Positions 48,468 through 59,060 of a DNA stretch of 64,000 nucleotides are shown here, piece after piece. This stretch comes from Dipteris shenzhenensis (taxonomy: Eukaryota > Polypodiophyta > Polypodiopsida > Gleicheniales): the NCBI GenBank assembly GCA_047967505.1, contig CM106541.1, one strand, 5' to 3'. Numbering within the stretch: position 1 is the first letter of the stretch; the number at the start of each line of letters is the position of its first letter. A model generated the notes under the pieces. The model made no database searches, was not told where the DNA came from, and worked only from the letters and a program-made list of their open reading frames with translations. Position numbers and translations under genes: made by a program.

Positions 48468-50231
48468 TGTGACGCCAAAAATTGATATTTTTAATTTAGC
48501 ATTGGTATTGTTTTTCTCTATGTTTGATAAGAGTTTGAGTATCAAGTGATAGCCTAGCGGCTCTCACTTATTTCTATTTTCTATGATATTGTATGGGATT
48601 GAGAGGATGAGTGGAATGGCTCATTGTAAATACCATAGGTATGAATTATAAATACCTTGGTATGTGGTGAGAGTTATTTATGTATGGGATATTATGAGTT
48701 TTTTAGAAAATAGGAAGAGTGAGTCATATAAAGAGGTGGGCTCATGTCCATGTGTTCCAATAATATAAGAGAGGCCACATGCCAAGCGTGTGGAAGGCAT
48801 GTGGAGGAGTGTGAAGTCAAGAGGAATCCTTCTAGAACTCCTATGTGGAATAAGAAGGATGTGGACATGTGGAAAAGAGAGGGTCCCTATGGGCTCCATG
48901 TGAGGAGACTCTTGACTTTCTCAATATTTTAAGAGTCTTGAGCATCTTTTGATGGGACACATGGCAAGAGTAGCCAAAAAGGACATGGATGGTGACATAC
49001 GTGCTTATGTGATTGATGGGGAAAGGAATCTACAGGCAGCAATTGTAAATGGGTGAAGGAGGGTAACAAAATCTCTATAAAAGGAGCCCTCCTCTCCCTT
49101 GTTCATCAATCTCTTCCACCATTAGGCCTTATGTTGCTATAGTTCTAGTCTCCCCAAGCTTCTTCCATGAGCCTTCTCTCCCTCTTGTAGATATTCTCTT
49201 ATGTAGACTCTTGAGTCCTTCTCTCTCTAGTGTATTCTCTCTCTTGAGTGTCTCTTCCCTTTTCTTTCTTTCAAAGCCTTAAAAGTTCTTTCTATTCGGC
49301 TGCTCACTGTGCACACATGGTCCATTTGTTTCCTGAGCCACTATGCAAACTTCTTCCCCTCTTCTAGGCGAAATCTATGAGGGGTGGATCGTTGATGAAG
49401 GTGGAGTCTTGAGGGAGCATTCTACTCAGGCGAAATTAGCCTGGGTGGAGGGTAGTTTTCATGACAGTTTGACCCCCTGTTAGTGTTTTGCTCATAACTT
49501 TCTGCTTGGTAGCCCGATTGTAATGAAATTTATATCAGCATGAAGATCTCTTCAAGACGCATGTTCCTATATAATCAGATCTTGAATCAGATACTGCTAC
49601 AAAAAGTTATGAGTCTCTGTGTTTGACAATCTGTTTTCATGATAGTTTTTACCCCCTTCCAGTAAACTGTCCATATCTCTTCAACCGTCTGTCTGTTTTC
49701 AATGAAACTTATATCAGCGTGAAGCCCATCTCAAGGTGCATCTCTTTGTGTACTTGAATCTTTGATATCATGTCTCTACTGAAAGTTATAGGCCTCTGTG
49801 TCTAATGATAGTTTGTAGAGTGTTTTGAGCTAAGTATAAAGGTGTCTATGAAGGAGGTGCAATGTTTCCTCGGAATCTACCCATCCGACCTAATCAGCCC
49901 CTTCAAACTCCTTGATATATATCAGTTCATGTCATGTTGAGCTGCAAGATCTTCTTTCAACAATGTATCGCTCTTCTCTTTGGTGCAGACCGGCTCGCTG
50001 AGATTATGGCCTTTGTTGATCCTTTCCTTCTCCCTATGCTTGACTACAACATCACTTGGGATGTTACCATCTTCATTCTCATCTAAGGGAGGAAAGTATG
50101 GTGTGGTATCTTGGCAGAAAAGCTTCTTTCTAATGTCTCATTCTCAATGATAAGTATCTTTGGCAGTCAGTTCGAATGCTACAGGAAGTGAAGAGGTGCG
50201 TGAAGTTTATTACCCCCAACTTCATGTCACA
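48468..50231 (+). repeat. Gypsy-2 3' LTR
   Basis: The 1764-bp LTR runs from TGTGACGCC to CATGTCACA without the inversion seen in Gypsy-1. A TATAAAAGG box lies at 49076. It is nearly identical to 37794-38900 over the shared part, which suggests a fairly recent insertion. Confidence 0.95.
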
Positions 50232-52236
50232 ATGCTGAAGACATGTATTCACCTCCTCTGTCTGATCTCATGACCTTGATCTTTCTGCCTGTCTGGTTTT
50301 CTACCATGGCTTTGAATTCTTGAAATCTGGAAAACACTTTAGATTTCTCTTTCAAAAAGTAGACCCAACAATATCTATTGTAGTCGTCGATGAAGGTCAA
50401 GTAATAAAGTGAACCATTGATGCTGCGGGTCTGGGCATAACCCCATACATCTGTATGTATCAAATCAAGAATACCTCATGCACGAGAGGTACTTCTAACA
50501 AAGTTGGTTCGCTTTTGTTTGCCGAAGCAGCATGCTTCACAAACTTTTCCAAGAAACTGTAGCTTCGGAATCCCAATTGCCATATTCTGATTCCTTAGAT
50601 CTAACAAGTACTTGAAATTGACATGACCATATCTTTTGTGCCATTTTGCAGATAGTGGCATCTGTTGCATTTGAGCTGACATGGCATGCTTATCTAGTAC
50701 TGTAGCTAGCATTCTGTATAAGCGTCCTTCCTTGACATCTTTTGCAACTAGCTGACATCTTTTAGATTTGTCTCTAATAGTGCATTCATCACCGTCAAAG
50801 ATGACTTTGTAATTGTGTTCTGTCATTTGACCTACTGACAAAAGGTTCTTGCTGAGCTTTGAAACATAGAGTACATCTTTGACTAATCCTTTTGTACCAG
50901 TGAAATTGTTCATAGGGATAACACCTATCCCTTGAATTGGATTCAGTGTATTGTCTGCTGTGTAGATGACATTTTTCTGTCCTCCTAATGGTTTCATTTC
51001 TGTGAACCATTCCTGATGATTTGTCATATGAGATGATGCACCGCTGTTGATGTACCAAGGATCCTGTTCTACTTGGTCGACTTGATAGCTAAAATCCTCT
51101 TTGGGATTAAAATTAGTGTCTAGGTGCATTGTATCAGTCTGATGCAATTTCTCACTTGCAAGAAACATATTTCCATGTTCATTTGCAAAATGACTATGAC
51201 TAGAATGTCCACCACGATAATTTCCTCTTCCTCGAGAATTCCCTCTGGATTGACCGCCTTGGTCGTACTGCTTCTTGCAGCAATCTCTTTCATAGTGTCC
51301 AAACTTGTGACAGTAGTTGCACTGAATGTTTGACACATTGGTGGATGCATTCCCTCATCCTTGAAATCTTCCTCGATTGGAATGATTTCCTCTTTGCTGA
51401 TTCTGATGTTGCTGAGGATGTTGTTGATGCTGATGCTGATTCTGACTTTGATTTTGTTGATGATGACCACTTTTCTGATATGATCTACCTCTGTTTCTGT
51501 CTTTGCCTCTGCTTCTATCTGAATGCCTAATCATTAGAATGACCTTTACGTGCTTGAATGGCCTGAGTCCCGAGTTCTTCACCAAGTAGGACTGATTGAA
51601 GTTCTTCGAGTGTTGGAATTTGTCGTTGGATGGCAATACTCTGGACTAGATTCTCATATCCTTCTCCTAGTCCATTCATGATTACTTGAACCATTTCTGT
51701 GGGATTCATAGTCTCTCCTGCTGCTGCAAGTTGATTGTTGTAGTCTTTGATGTGGAGTACATAATCATGACCGGTTTCACTGCTGTTGCGGAAACTCTGG
51801 TTGATTTGGTTTCTCAGGGTGAGAATCTCGGATGTGTTCTTGGACTCATAGAGAGCGGCGAACATATCCCATGCTTCTTTTGATGTCTTGACTGTGTTGA
51901 GTTGTCCTACCATGACATCTTGCACATTTTGCTTGATCAGGTGATAGGCATACTTGTCTTTCTTATCCCAATATCTGCTTGAGCTCGGGCAATGGCAGGA
52001 TCTACTACTAGTGCAGAAACTATTTGTGTAGATGTAGATCCCGTTGCTGGTGCTATGACAACAGATGAAGTAGAGCTATTGGTGGCTGGATCGGCCAATG
52101 GTCTAGGTGTAGGCCCATTGACATACTCCCATTTGTCCTGAAGCACAAGAATGGTCTCCATTCAGTATTTCCATCTACCGTAATTGGAGTTGTCTAACTT
52201 AGCAGATGCCTCCAGATTGAGGTTGCTAGTTGACAT
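50232..52236 (-). pseudogene. Copia-4 gag, protease and integrase N-terminal half
   Basis: The ATG at 52236 starts MSTSNLNLEASAKLDN, followed soon by a stop (about 52162). Gag continues in other frames after a shift near 51940. A Gln/His-rich stretch (51380-51480) precedes the zinc knuckle CNYCHKFGHYERDC near 51310. The protease box reads INSGAS, with Asn for the catalytic Asp. GAG-pre-integrase and integrase (CEACCFGKQ, HTDVWG, RSDRGGEY) run to the Gypsy-2 insertion at 50232. A stop lies at 50474-50476. The protein could not have been processed by its own protease in this state. Confidence 0.9.
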
Positions 52237-54759
52237 GGTGCAAGAAATGTACTCAAAAGTGTCGTGAAAATCTCTGTATGAATCAACTGCAAATACACTG
52301 AAGATGCCAAGTAAAATCTTTGTACCATCGGTGAAGATAGAACTGCAGTATATAAAATCTGATCTGTATTACAAGGCTTATGGCAATGATGTCGGGAATA
52401 GCCAAGAGGCTTTACAAGGCTGAAATGATGTACACGATGCCATGAGATAGCCGAATAGGGTTTATAATGGTGGCATGTGTGTGTGAAATCAAATGCTATC
52501 TGCCCACTGAATCAATCTGCAATGCCTTTGAACTCTGAAGTCTGCTCACTGAACTGATGAACGTAAGGTTTCAGGTAATGTAATGATGTGAAATCGGATG
52601 TGAGCGTATGGACTGACTCCGAGTAGTACTAGTCGGGAATTTCGGGCATGGCTTAGATTGGCAACTTGGGGAATTCAAAGTGTCCCCTCTATGGCAATCT
52701 AGTCTACTCTGATCTAGATCTAAACCAACTGTCGATCGATGAAAGAACAGCAAATAATTCCTTTTCTTTTGTTCTTTTTAAGTGCTGGGTTAGATGCATC
52801 AATGTAGAGGTAAATGTGCGTGAAGGAAGTGGTTTTGTCGACGAGGCTCAAATGTGAGTGTAACTTGCGCCAAAATGTGCACATGATGTAATAAGCGCGT
52901 AGAGCACGAAAAAATGAGCGACTTTCCTTTTTGGAGCGCCCTCAAATTCTTCCTGGATCAAGAGATACGACTTGATCTAAGTGGAGGGGCAAAAGGAGTG
53001 CAAATGGTGCTCAATGATGATATGTCATTGTGAGTCACATGCAGTGATGATGTGGCATTATGCTTAGCAAGAGGTGTGCCAGTGAAGCTCTGTGCTAAGG
53101 TGGCAACTGTGTGCACATGTAGTGTGTGCACAGTGTGCTTGACAAGGGACTGTGCCTGCAGAGGGTCAATGCTAAGGTGGCATAGATGATGTCAGCAAGG
53201 TGATGTGGCACTAATGATGTGTCTACTGACGTGGCACAAGTGACGTGGCTTGCTGATGTAGATGTCAGTGATGATGTGGCAGTGTTGACATGGACTGCTT
53301 ATGTGGTCGATGATGTGGCACTGAGATAAGCTGATGACATGGCCAAATAATGTGGTAGTGGATAAGATAAGGTTGCCACGTGGCATGCGTTGGAGACTAC
53401 TGACATAGCAGTGGAGATAAGGTGCCACGTGTTTAGTTTCTAGGACCGACAGAATCTTCTCAAGATGCCGATGGAATCTCAGTATTCTGTCCGTCGTCGT
53501 CTCTCCCATCTACTTGCAGAAGCTTGGAGGTCTGTCACTGCCCATGGGAGTCGGCCAATCGTTCGAGGGAGATGGAAAGGCATGCTGATCAAGTTTCTTG
53601 GAGGGCGCTGGTCATTGCAGTCCGAGAGGGAGTTCGCAGTAGATGGCGCTGCTTTGGAGTTTGAAGCATCCGAGTCGTTGAAGCTTTCGAGAGTCTCTGC
53701 TTGTTGCAGGTCACCCATGAGCTTGTCTTTGGTCGACGTAGTCGCTGGTAGCACTTCTTGGAGAGCCAGTGTAGAGGCTCTATTGGAGAGGCTTGGAAAC
53801 GATGCCTTGAGCTCGTTGGCAGAGGCATTGAGGAATAGTCACTTGGTCAAGGCTCCGTCTTAGCTATTCGTTAGAGAGGTTAGTTGCTGGGCGCAGTTGG
53901 ATTGCAAGAGACTCACTGGAGCCTTTGGAGGAGTTGCGTCTACGAGAAGGAGCTCTGTGAAGTTGAGGCTGCTCGCTGGTGCTGGGAGTTACCAACGCAA
54001 GAGAAGCTGTTGTTGTCGTTGGACTTGGATAAGGTAGCTCGTTGAGGACTATTGGCGTTGGCTTGTAGCCCAGCTATGGAGAGGCTAGCGTCTGTGGAGA
54101 GGGATAGCGTGGGCTTTCGTTGAAGGTGCAAGAGGCGATGTATACTTAGGAGTGTCGACAGCCCTTAGTTTGGGCTGCTAGATGGCTTTGCAAGAGCAGT
54201 TGGAGAGGAGTGTGGATGTCCGTCGGCAGCTTACATGCACTATTGGAGAAGTGTGCGTATGTTTTGGAGTTTGGAGCTGGCCATCGATGGCACAAGGCCT
54301 TGGTACAAGGGCGCTGCTGAAGCTTGCAGAGCCTCAGAGGTAGTTATTGAAGATGCTAATCATGCTTGTACCGAAGGCAAGGCTCCCCTTAAAGTAGAGT
54401 TCGCCACCAATACAGTTCAAGTGAAGGGTGTGGTTGAAGTGCAAGATAGGACCTACAAAGTGACTCTGTCTCTCTCTCACAGACTCTCTCAAAGTAAAGT
54501 CTCTCTCATAGCAGAAATCTCTCAGCATAGATCTCTCATGAAACTTTTCAAGAGCTCTCTCAATGAATCCTCTCACAAACTAGATCTCTCTCTCTCAAAG
54601 AAGGAAACCTTTCAACCTCACATGGATGGAAATATCTTTCAAATGAACATGATTTTCTCTATCACTCAATGGAAGTGAAAATCACTCAAGAAGAACTATC
54701 TCAATCTTTTGATCTCTCTCACTCTCTCAAGGATCCCAATGCCTCAACAGAAGGGCAAG
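52237..54759 (-). other. Copia-4 long leader
   Basis: About 2.5 kb separate the primer-binding site from gag. Several short open frames on both strands have no recognisable domain. It includes a segment similar to 58630-59060 (52290-52790), a cluster of GATGTGGCA-type words (53000-53420) and a CT-rich part at 54460-54730. Confidence 0.6.
53000..53420. repeat. Degenerate GATGTGGCA word cluster in Copia-4 leader
   Basis: Roughly a dozen variants of GATG(A/T)(T/C)GTGGCA lie within 420 bp, including TGACGTGGC and CCACGTGGCA words, which contain the ACGT core bound by plant bZIP and bHLH factors. Spacing is irregular (about 15-40 bp). Confidence 0.6.
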
Positions 54760-54774
54760 GGGGCTCTGATACCA
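54760..54774 (-). other. Copia-4 primer-binding site
   Basis: On the minus strand TGGTATCAGAGCCCC directly follows the LTR. This is the classic initiator tRNA-Met site of plant Copia elements, unmutated over the first 12 bases. Confidence 0.9.
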
Positions 54775-55031
54775 TGACAAAATATGAAGAGGGGAGAGGA
54801 GAAGAGTGGAGATGAGGAGAGACGGCACAGCTAGAGAGGACACCACAAATGAATAACTGTACACTAGATTTAGTTGAAAAAATAGAATATATACAAAGCC
54901 TTTTAGGGTTAGGGTTAGGGGATCTAACCCTTTCCTTCATAGCACTCTATAAGGTTAGTGCTATGCACATATGATCACGTGATGGTGCTATGCACACATG
55001 ATCACATGATGTTGAGCGTGAACTCTCAACA
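54775..55031 (-). repeat. Copia-4 5' LTR
   Basis: The 257-bp LTR, read on the minus strand, begins TGTTGAGAGTT and ends TTTTGTCA just before the primer-binding site. It contains a TATATATT box on the minus strand near 54892 and a telomere-like TTAGGGTTAGGG stretch (plus strand, near 54903) that forms an 8-bp stem with a nearby CTAACCCT. The other LTR is lost, so the ends rest on the TG...CA rule and the primer-binding site. Confidence 0.8.
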
Positions 55032-55120
55032 TCACTTGCCAATAAAGTTTTTCTACTTCAAAAAACAGCTCACATACATGCTAAACCCCATCATAAAGCT
55101 TCACAATGAAGTGGATTTTG

Positions 55121-55640
55121 ATGCTTCCTATGGACTCCATTGTGATGCTTTGGAAGTAGACTCTATCTCTCCAGGCTTTGATACTTTATGCGTATGTGGA
55201 CTCTTCCTTCGTGCATAGAATTTGTCTACTTCCAAGTGTGGACTCCATTGTGATGGTTTAGGCATAGAATCTAGTGGAGGTTGTGATTCCTTGGGCATAT
55301 ATTGAATCTATGCTTTTGAGTGTGGGGTAATGGTGATTCCTTGGGCATAGAATCCTCACGAGGGTGTGATGTTCGTGGCATAGAATGAGTCTCTACTTCC
55401 ACTCGTGGACTTTGTTGGGATGCTTTGGGCATAAACTCCCTAGAATGGTATGATTCTTTGGCCATAGATTGAGTCTCTATTTCTGTGAGTGGACTCCCTT
55501 CTGATGCTTTGGGTTTATACTCCTTGGGGGTATGATGAATCTCAACTTTTGCGATGGCTGGAGTCGATTGTGATGCTTCAGGAGTAGACTCCTTCAAAGG
55601 CTATGATGGATTGGGAGTATATTGAGTCTCTACTTTCTCA
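55121..55640. repeat. Degenerate ~80-bp minisatellite
   Basis: Words such as GTGGACTCC(A/C)TTGTGATGCTTT, GGCATA(G/T)A, TATGATT and TTGAGTCTCTA(C/T)TT recur five to six times at 70-110 bp. On the minus strand this encodes a Ser/Pro/Thr-rich repeat tail (PKAS-x-x-SP, ETQSM). Confidence 0.65.
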
Positions 55641-58345
55641 AGAGTCTTTGATGTAGACTTGGGTGTCTCAATTATTTTCACTGGAGATTGAGCAATTATG
55701 AATCGAATAGTATGAGCAACAAATGTACATAGTTCTACATCGAAATATGTAGACATTGAGGATTGTGAGCCCTTCACATCAAATATTTCATCGAGGAGCA
55801 ACTTGTAGTTGTAGCACACTCTCCACCCACATCTGTATGGATCATTTTTCTCTACAACCTCACATCGTTGTAAGTCCATTGCTTCTTGCAAGTCACCATC
55901 ATAGTTTGTGACTTGTTCAATTGCACTTATTCATTCACAAGCTTCTCAACATATGCAATCACTTGTGGTGGGATTTGGTCTCTCATGAATGAGGTGACTA
56001 CTTCGGCCCCATCTTCCTAATAAGTTCATTCACTTATGCGCCCATGCCTTTTCCTTAGCTGTGGATAAAGAGGCTATATGCTTCACAATATTAGGGCCAA
56101 TATTACATTGACCACTAGGAATTTCTTTTTCTGTGAGCAAATATCTGATCGCACTATCCACTGCATCACATTTCACCTGTATGTTGATGCACTCCTCCAT
56201 GCAATGATCTTTGTCCTTCCTGCCAAAAAACCATTCTTTCTTGAGGAGTTTTATTGTTGCCATTGTTACATAGCTATCCGGCAAATACTTCATGGGCCTC
56301 CACATTCAAGATTACTGTCACCTCTTTTTTCTCAACCTTTGACTTTTGTGATAGTAACAAAGGACCTTCATAAGTAACCTTGCTCTTCTCGTATGCACTG
56401 AAAACTGCCATAGCTTGCTTAAACACCTCATCAGGTCAAAAAATTATACTTGTGTAGTCAGCATATCTATCTCTTGCTACCTTGAAGCTTGTGAGAGATT
56501 CTTCCCGTTCTTGACTTCCCCTTGGTACAACTTCACTTAAACATGTATAAAAGTTGACTAATGTGTTTACATCTGCTTTTGTGGTTGTTCTTTTCAAATG
56601 TGTTGTTGGAGAACCAAGTGTAGTCCATAGACACCTTGCTTTCATTAGGATTTCCGATGTCGAGGTTATCTTATGTTTTGCAAAAATATCATGATTCAGT
56701 CTTTCGGACTCAATCAAATATTTTGTTGGATGATTAAAAATGCATATTGTAGCCATATAAAAATTGAAGGGAAGAACCTTTGACATTTGCTCTGTAGTGA
56801 GCCTTCTTAAGTCCCTTGCTTGTTTAGCAAGTTCATTACAGGCATATGCATAATGCTGACCATCAATCGCCTCAAATTTACAATGCAACAAGAAATTTCT
56901 CTTTGCCTCTTTCAAAAATTTCTTGGAATTTTCCTCTTCACCCTACTCATGCGGAATTTGTCGAAGGCTTTGTATGAAGAATTTGTTGAAAGTCTCCTCA
57001 AAATGGGTAGGTCCTTCAAATGTAACTCCATTGTCATGGCTACCTCTATTTGGACAGAACATGATTGGACAGACATAAGACCACATTAGAGACCACAGGT
57101 TTCTTGCCATCACCAAAGACTTGAATATTTGCATCGCATCAGATATATCAAGATTCCTATTATTGGTAAAAATAGTTGCCGACTCCACATCTCGAGCATT
57201 CATAGCATAGAGCTTTTGTCCCAATATATATCTGACATCATCTTCTGTGATCGTCTCATTGAGATGCACATTGAGATTCTTTATTGACATGAGCTCATCT
57301 TGATCTTCCTCAACCTCTTGATCTGACTCTTCTTCCTCTATATTTTCTTTGTCCTCCTCTTTCTCTTGTACCTGAAGTTTCTGAGCGGAGGAACGTTTCC
57401 TTTTTTTCAAAGTAGCCTTTGGAATTGTGTCCTCTTTATCTTTTATCTATACTTTTTGAACAGAGGAATGTTGTCTTTTTGTGAAAGTAGCCTTTGGAAT
57501 TGTGGCCATTGCAGTACTAATCTTTTCTATTTTGCGTCTTTCTTTTCCTTTGATAGGTTGCACCAAAGTGGTTGGTTCTTGTCCTTCCTCTTCCTCTATC
57601 TTTTATTTCTTTAGGCCACAATGGTTGTGTCGCTTCTTCATTTTTTAGTTCAAACATAGCATCTACTTTTGCTTCTATCTCAAAGAGTTTGCATGCAGAT
57701 CCTTGATGTGGGGCTCCTTGTCTAGGCTGCCAAACTAGGAGCTCTCTCATCCTACTTGTCTCCGCTTTGTTACTGAACCAAACTAGCATCCATCTAATCC
57801 TGCTTGTGCCCTCCCTGCTCTTGACTGAATTCATGGTCTATCTTGAGTGATGATGTCTTAAAGTACTCAACCATAATCTTTTGATGTAACCTACTTGCCT
57901 TAGCATTCAGAAATGTACTCCATTCATCCATGAGAGCCTGTAATGGAGTTTGTAATTCTATAAAGTTTGATGGTGGAGGAGGTGGCATTGTGAACCTGTT
58001 TAGACCTCTTGATAAGATAAAATGATAACCCCCAATATTAGGTTGTGAACACTTCACAAAAATATCCAAGTATGGGCTCTTTGGTTCCATTGTAATTCCC
58101 ACAACCATGCTAGAAGTTATATCTTTCTTAGAGAAGCTTGCATTCCATGGCTCCTCATTTTGCTCCATATCTTTCCTCGGCATCATCAGATGTAGCTCAG
58201 TTTTTCTTTCAATGAGAAGCCAAACTTTTCTTCCCAAGTGCATGTGAGTCCACTTTCCTTCAAAGTTACCAGGGGCATACTCTTTCCCATTGAAATGTAA
58301 GGTGGTGCTAGAGACAAAAGCTCTAATCTCTTGAGAGTGCTCCAT
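55271..58345 (-). pseudogene. Unrecognised long gene, broken
   Basis: Minus-strand coding pieces follow one another over 3 kb: 58345-57794 (MEHSQEIRAFVSSTTLHFNG...), 57834-57517, 57410-56943 and 56915-56436 in one frame, then 56305-56030, 55891-55601 and 55597-55271. Three frames are used, so it is either a pseudogene or an intron-rich gene that I cannot splice. Its parts are a ~180-residue N-terminal domain with a PPPPPS linker, a basic region with a duplicated TIPKAT-x-KK/R motif, an acidic stretch (EEDKENIEEEE), a mainly helical domain (57300-56440) and the repetitive Ser/Pro tail. I recognise no family. Copia-4 inserted just beyond its 3' end. Confidence 0.5.
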
Positions 58346-58435
58346 AATAGTAGAAAACCCTACATGAAAAATAATTCACAAGACTTTAGAAACAATGCTT
58401 CAATAAAATAGCCAATAAGGCATTAAAGTACAAAC

Positions 58436-58612
58436 TGAAAGACAATATATTTTGCCCATCATACTGTAATGTGCCCAAGCTAAAAGACAATGCATTTTGC
58501 CCATCATACTGTAATGTAAGTTGAAAGACAATGCATTTTGCCCATCATACTATAATGTACCCAAGCTAAAAGACAATGCATTTTTCCCATCATATTGTAA
58601 TGTGCCGAAGCT
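58436..58612. repeat. Four ~45-bp tandem units
   Basis: Four copies of (C/T)T(A/G)AAAGACAATGCATTTTGCCCATCATACTGTAATGT of 41-45 bp stand in a row, 5' of the start codon of the broken minus-strand gene. Confidence 0.9.
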
Positions 58613-58629
58613 GTAATGTGTCCCCACTG

Positions 58630-59060
58630 ATACAATTAAGTGTGTATCCATCTAACAAAATCTTTGAATGTATGATCAAAAATAGCCCCAAAGGCTTTAC
58701 AAGGCTCAATATATATACATAAATTAAAAAATAATAGCCAATAAGACTTTACAATGAGATGAGTAAAAATAAAACTCTGATCCATCATTAACAATTACAT
58801 TGTGTCCATTGAAGCTCTGCCCACTCAAACTTTGACTCTGATGTGTCATCATCTGAAACTTTGCTCATAGGGTTGTGTTATGAGTGTGAAACCGCATGTG
58901 AACATAGGACCGACATCAATTAGGAACTAGTCGGGAATTTTTTAGCATGGCTTTGATTAGTTGTTTTCGAGTTCTCTCCTCTATGGATAAACTAATCTAT
59001 GCTAATCTAAGCGATACCAACCTTCGAATCAAAGAAAATGCAAGAAATAATTTCTTTTTC
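58630..59060 (-). repeat. Block similar to part of the Copia-4 leader
   Basis: It matches 52290-52790 in the same orientation at about 65-70% by eye. Shared landmarks are AATAGCC...GGCTTTACAAGGCT, CTGCCCACT, ACTAGTCGGGAATTT, GCATGGCTT, CCTCTATGG and AATAATT(C/T)C(T)TTT. It precedes the broken gene at 58345 just as the other copy precedes Copia-4 gag. Confidence 0.65.

Larger units (their letters stand above)
37794..50231 (+). mobile_element. Gypsy-2, inserted in Copia-4 and containing Copia-2
   Basis: Gypsy-2 is the sister of Gypsy-1. Its outer LTR ends are TGTGACG (37794) and GTCACA (50231), flanked by ATGC (37790-37793 and 50232-50235), a 4-bp duplication or AATGC if the LTR end is set one base earlier. 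The inner part of the 5' LTR, leader and gag (the equivalent of Gypsy-1 14820-16424) are missing, and Copia-2 lies in their place. From 44394 rightward it is collinear with Gypsy-1. Confidence 0.92.
36975..55031 (-). mobile_element. Copia-4, minus strand, split by Gypsy-2
   Basis: Reading leftward on the minus strand it has a 5' LTR (55031-54775), a tRNA-Met primer-binding site, a ~2.5-kb leader, gag-protease-integrase, then a 12.4-kb Gypsy-2 insertion, the rest of integrase and the first residues of RT. It is truncated near 36975, so most of RT, RNase H and the 3' LTR are gone. The two integrase halves abut in frame across a duplicated AATGC or ATGC, which shows that Gypsy-2 inserted into it. 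Confidence 0.9.

Noticed and set aside
53465-53863. 132-aa plus-strand open frame in the Copia-4 leader, overlapped by minus-strand frames
   Set aside because: All frames in this GC-richer patch are open by composition. No domain is visible and none begins at a sensible site relative to the element.
54901-54930. Telomere-like TTAGGGTTAGGG sequence
   Set aside because: Only about three units, inside the Copia-4 LTR and part of a small hairpin. Not an interstitial telomere array.
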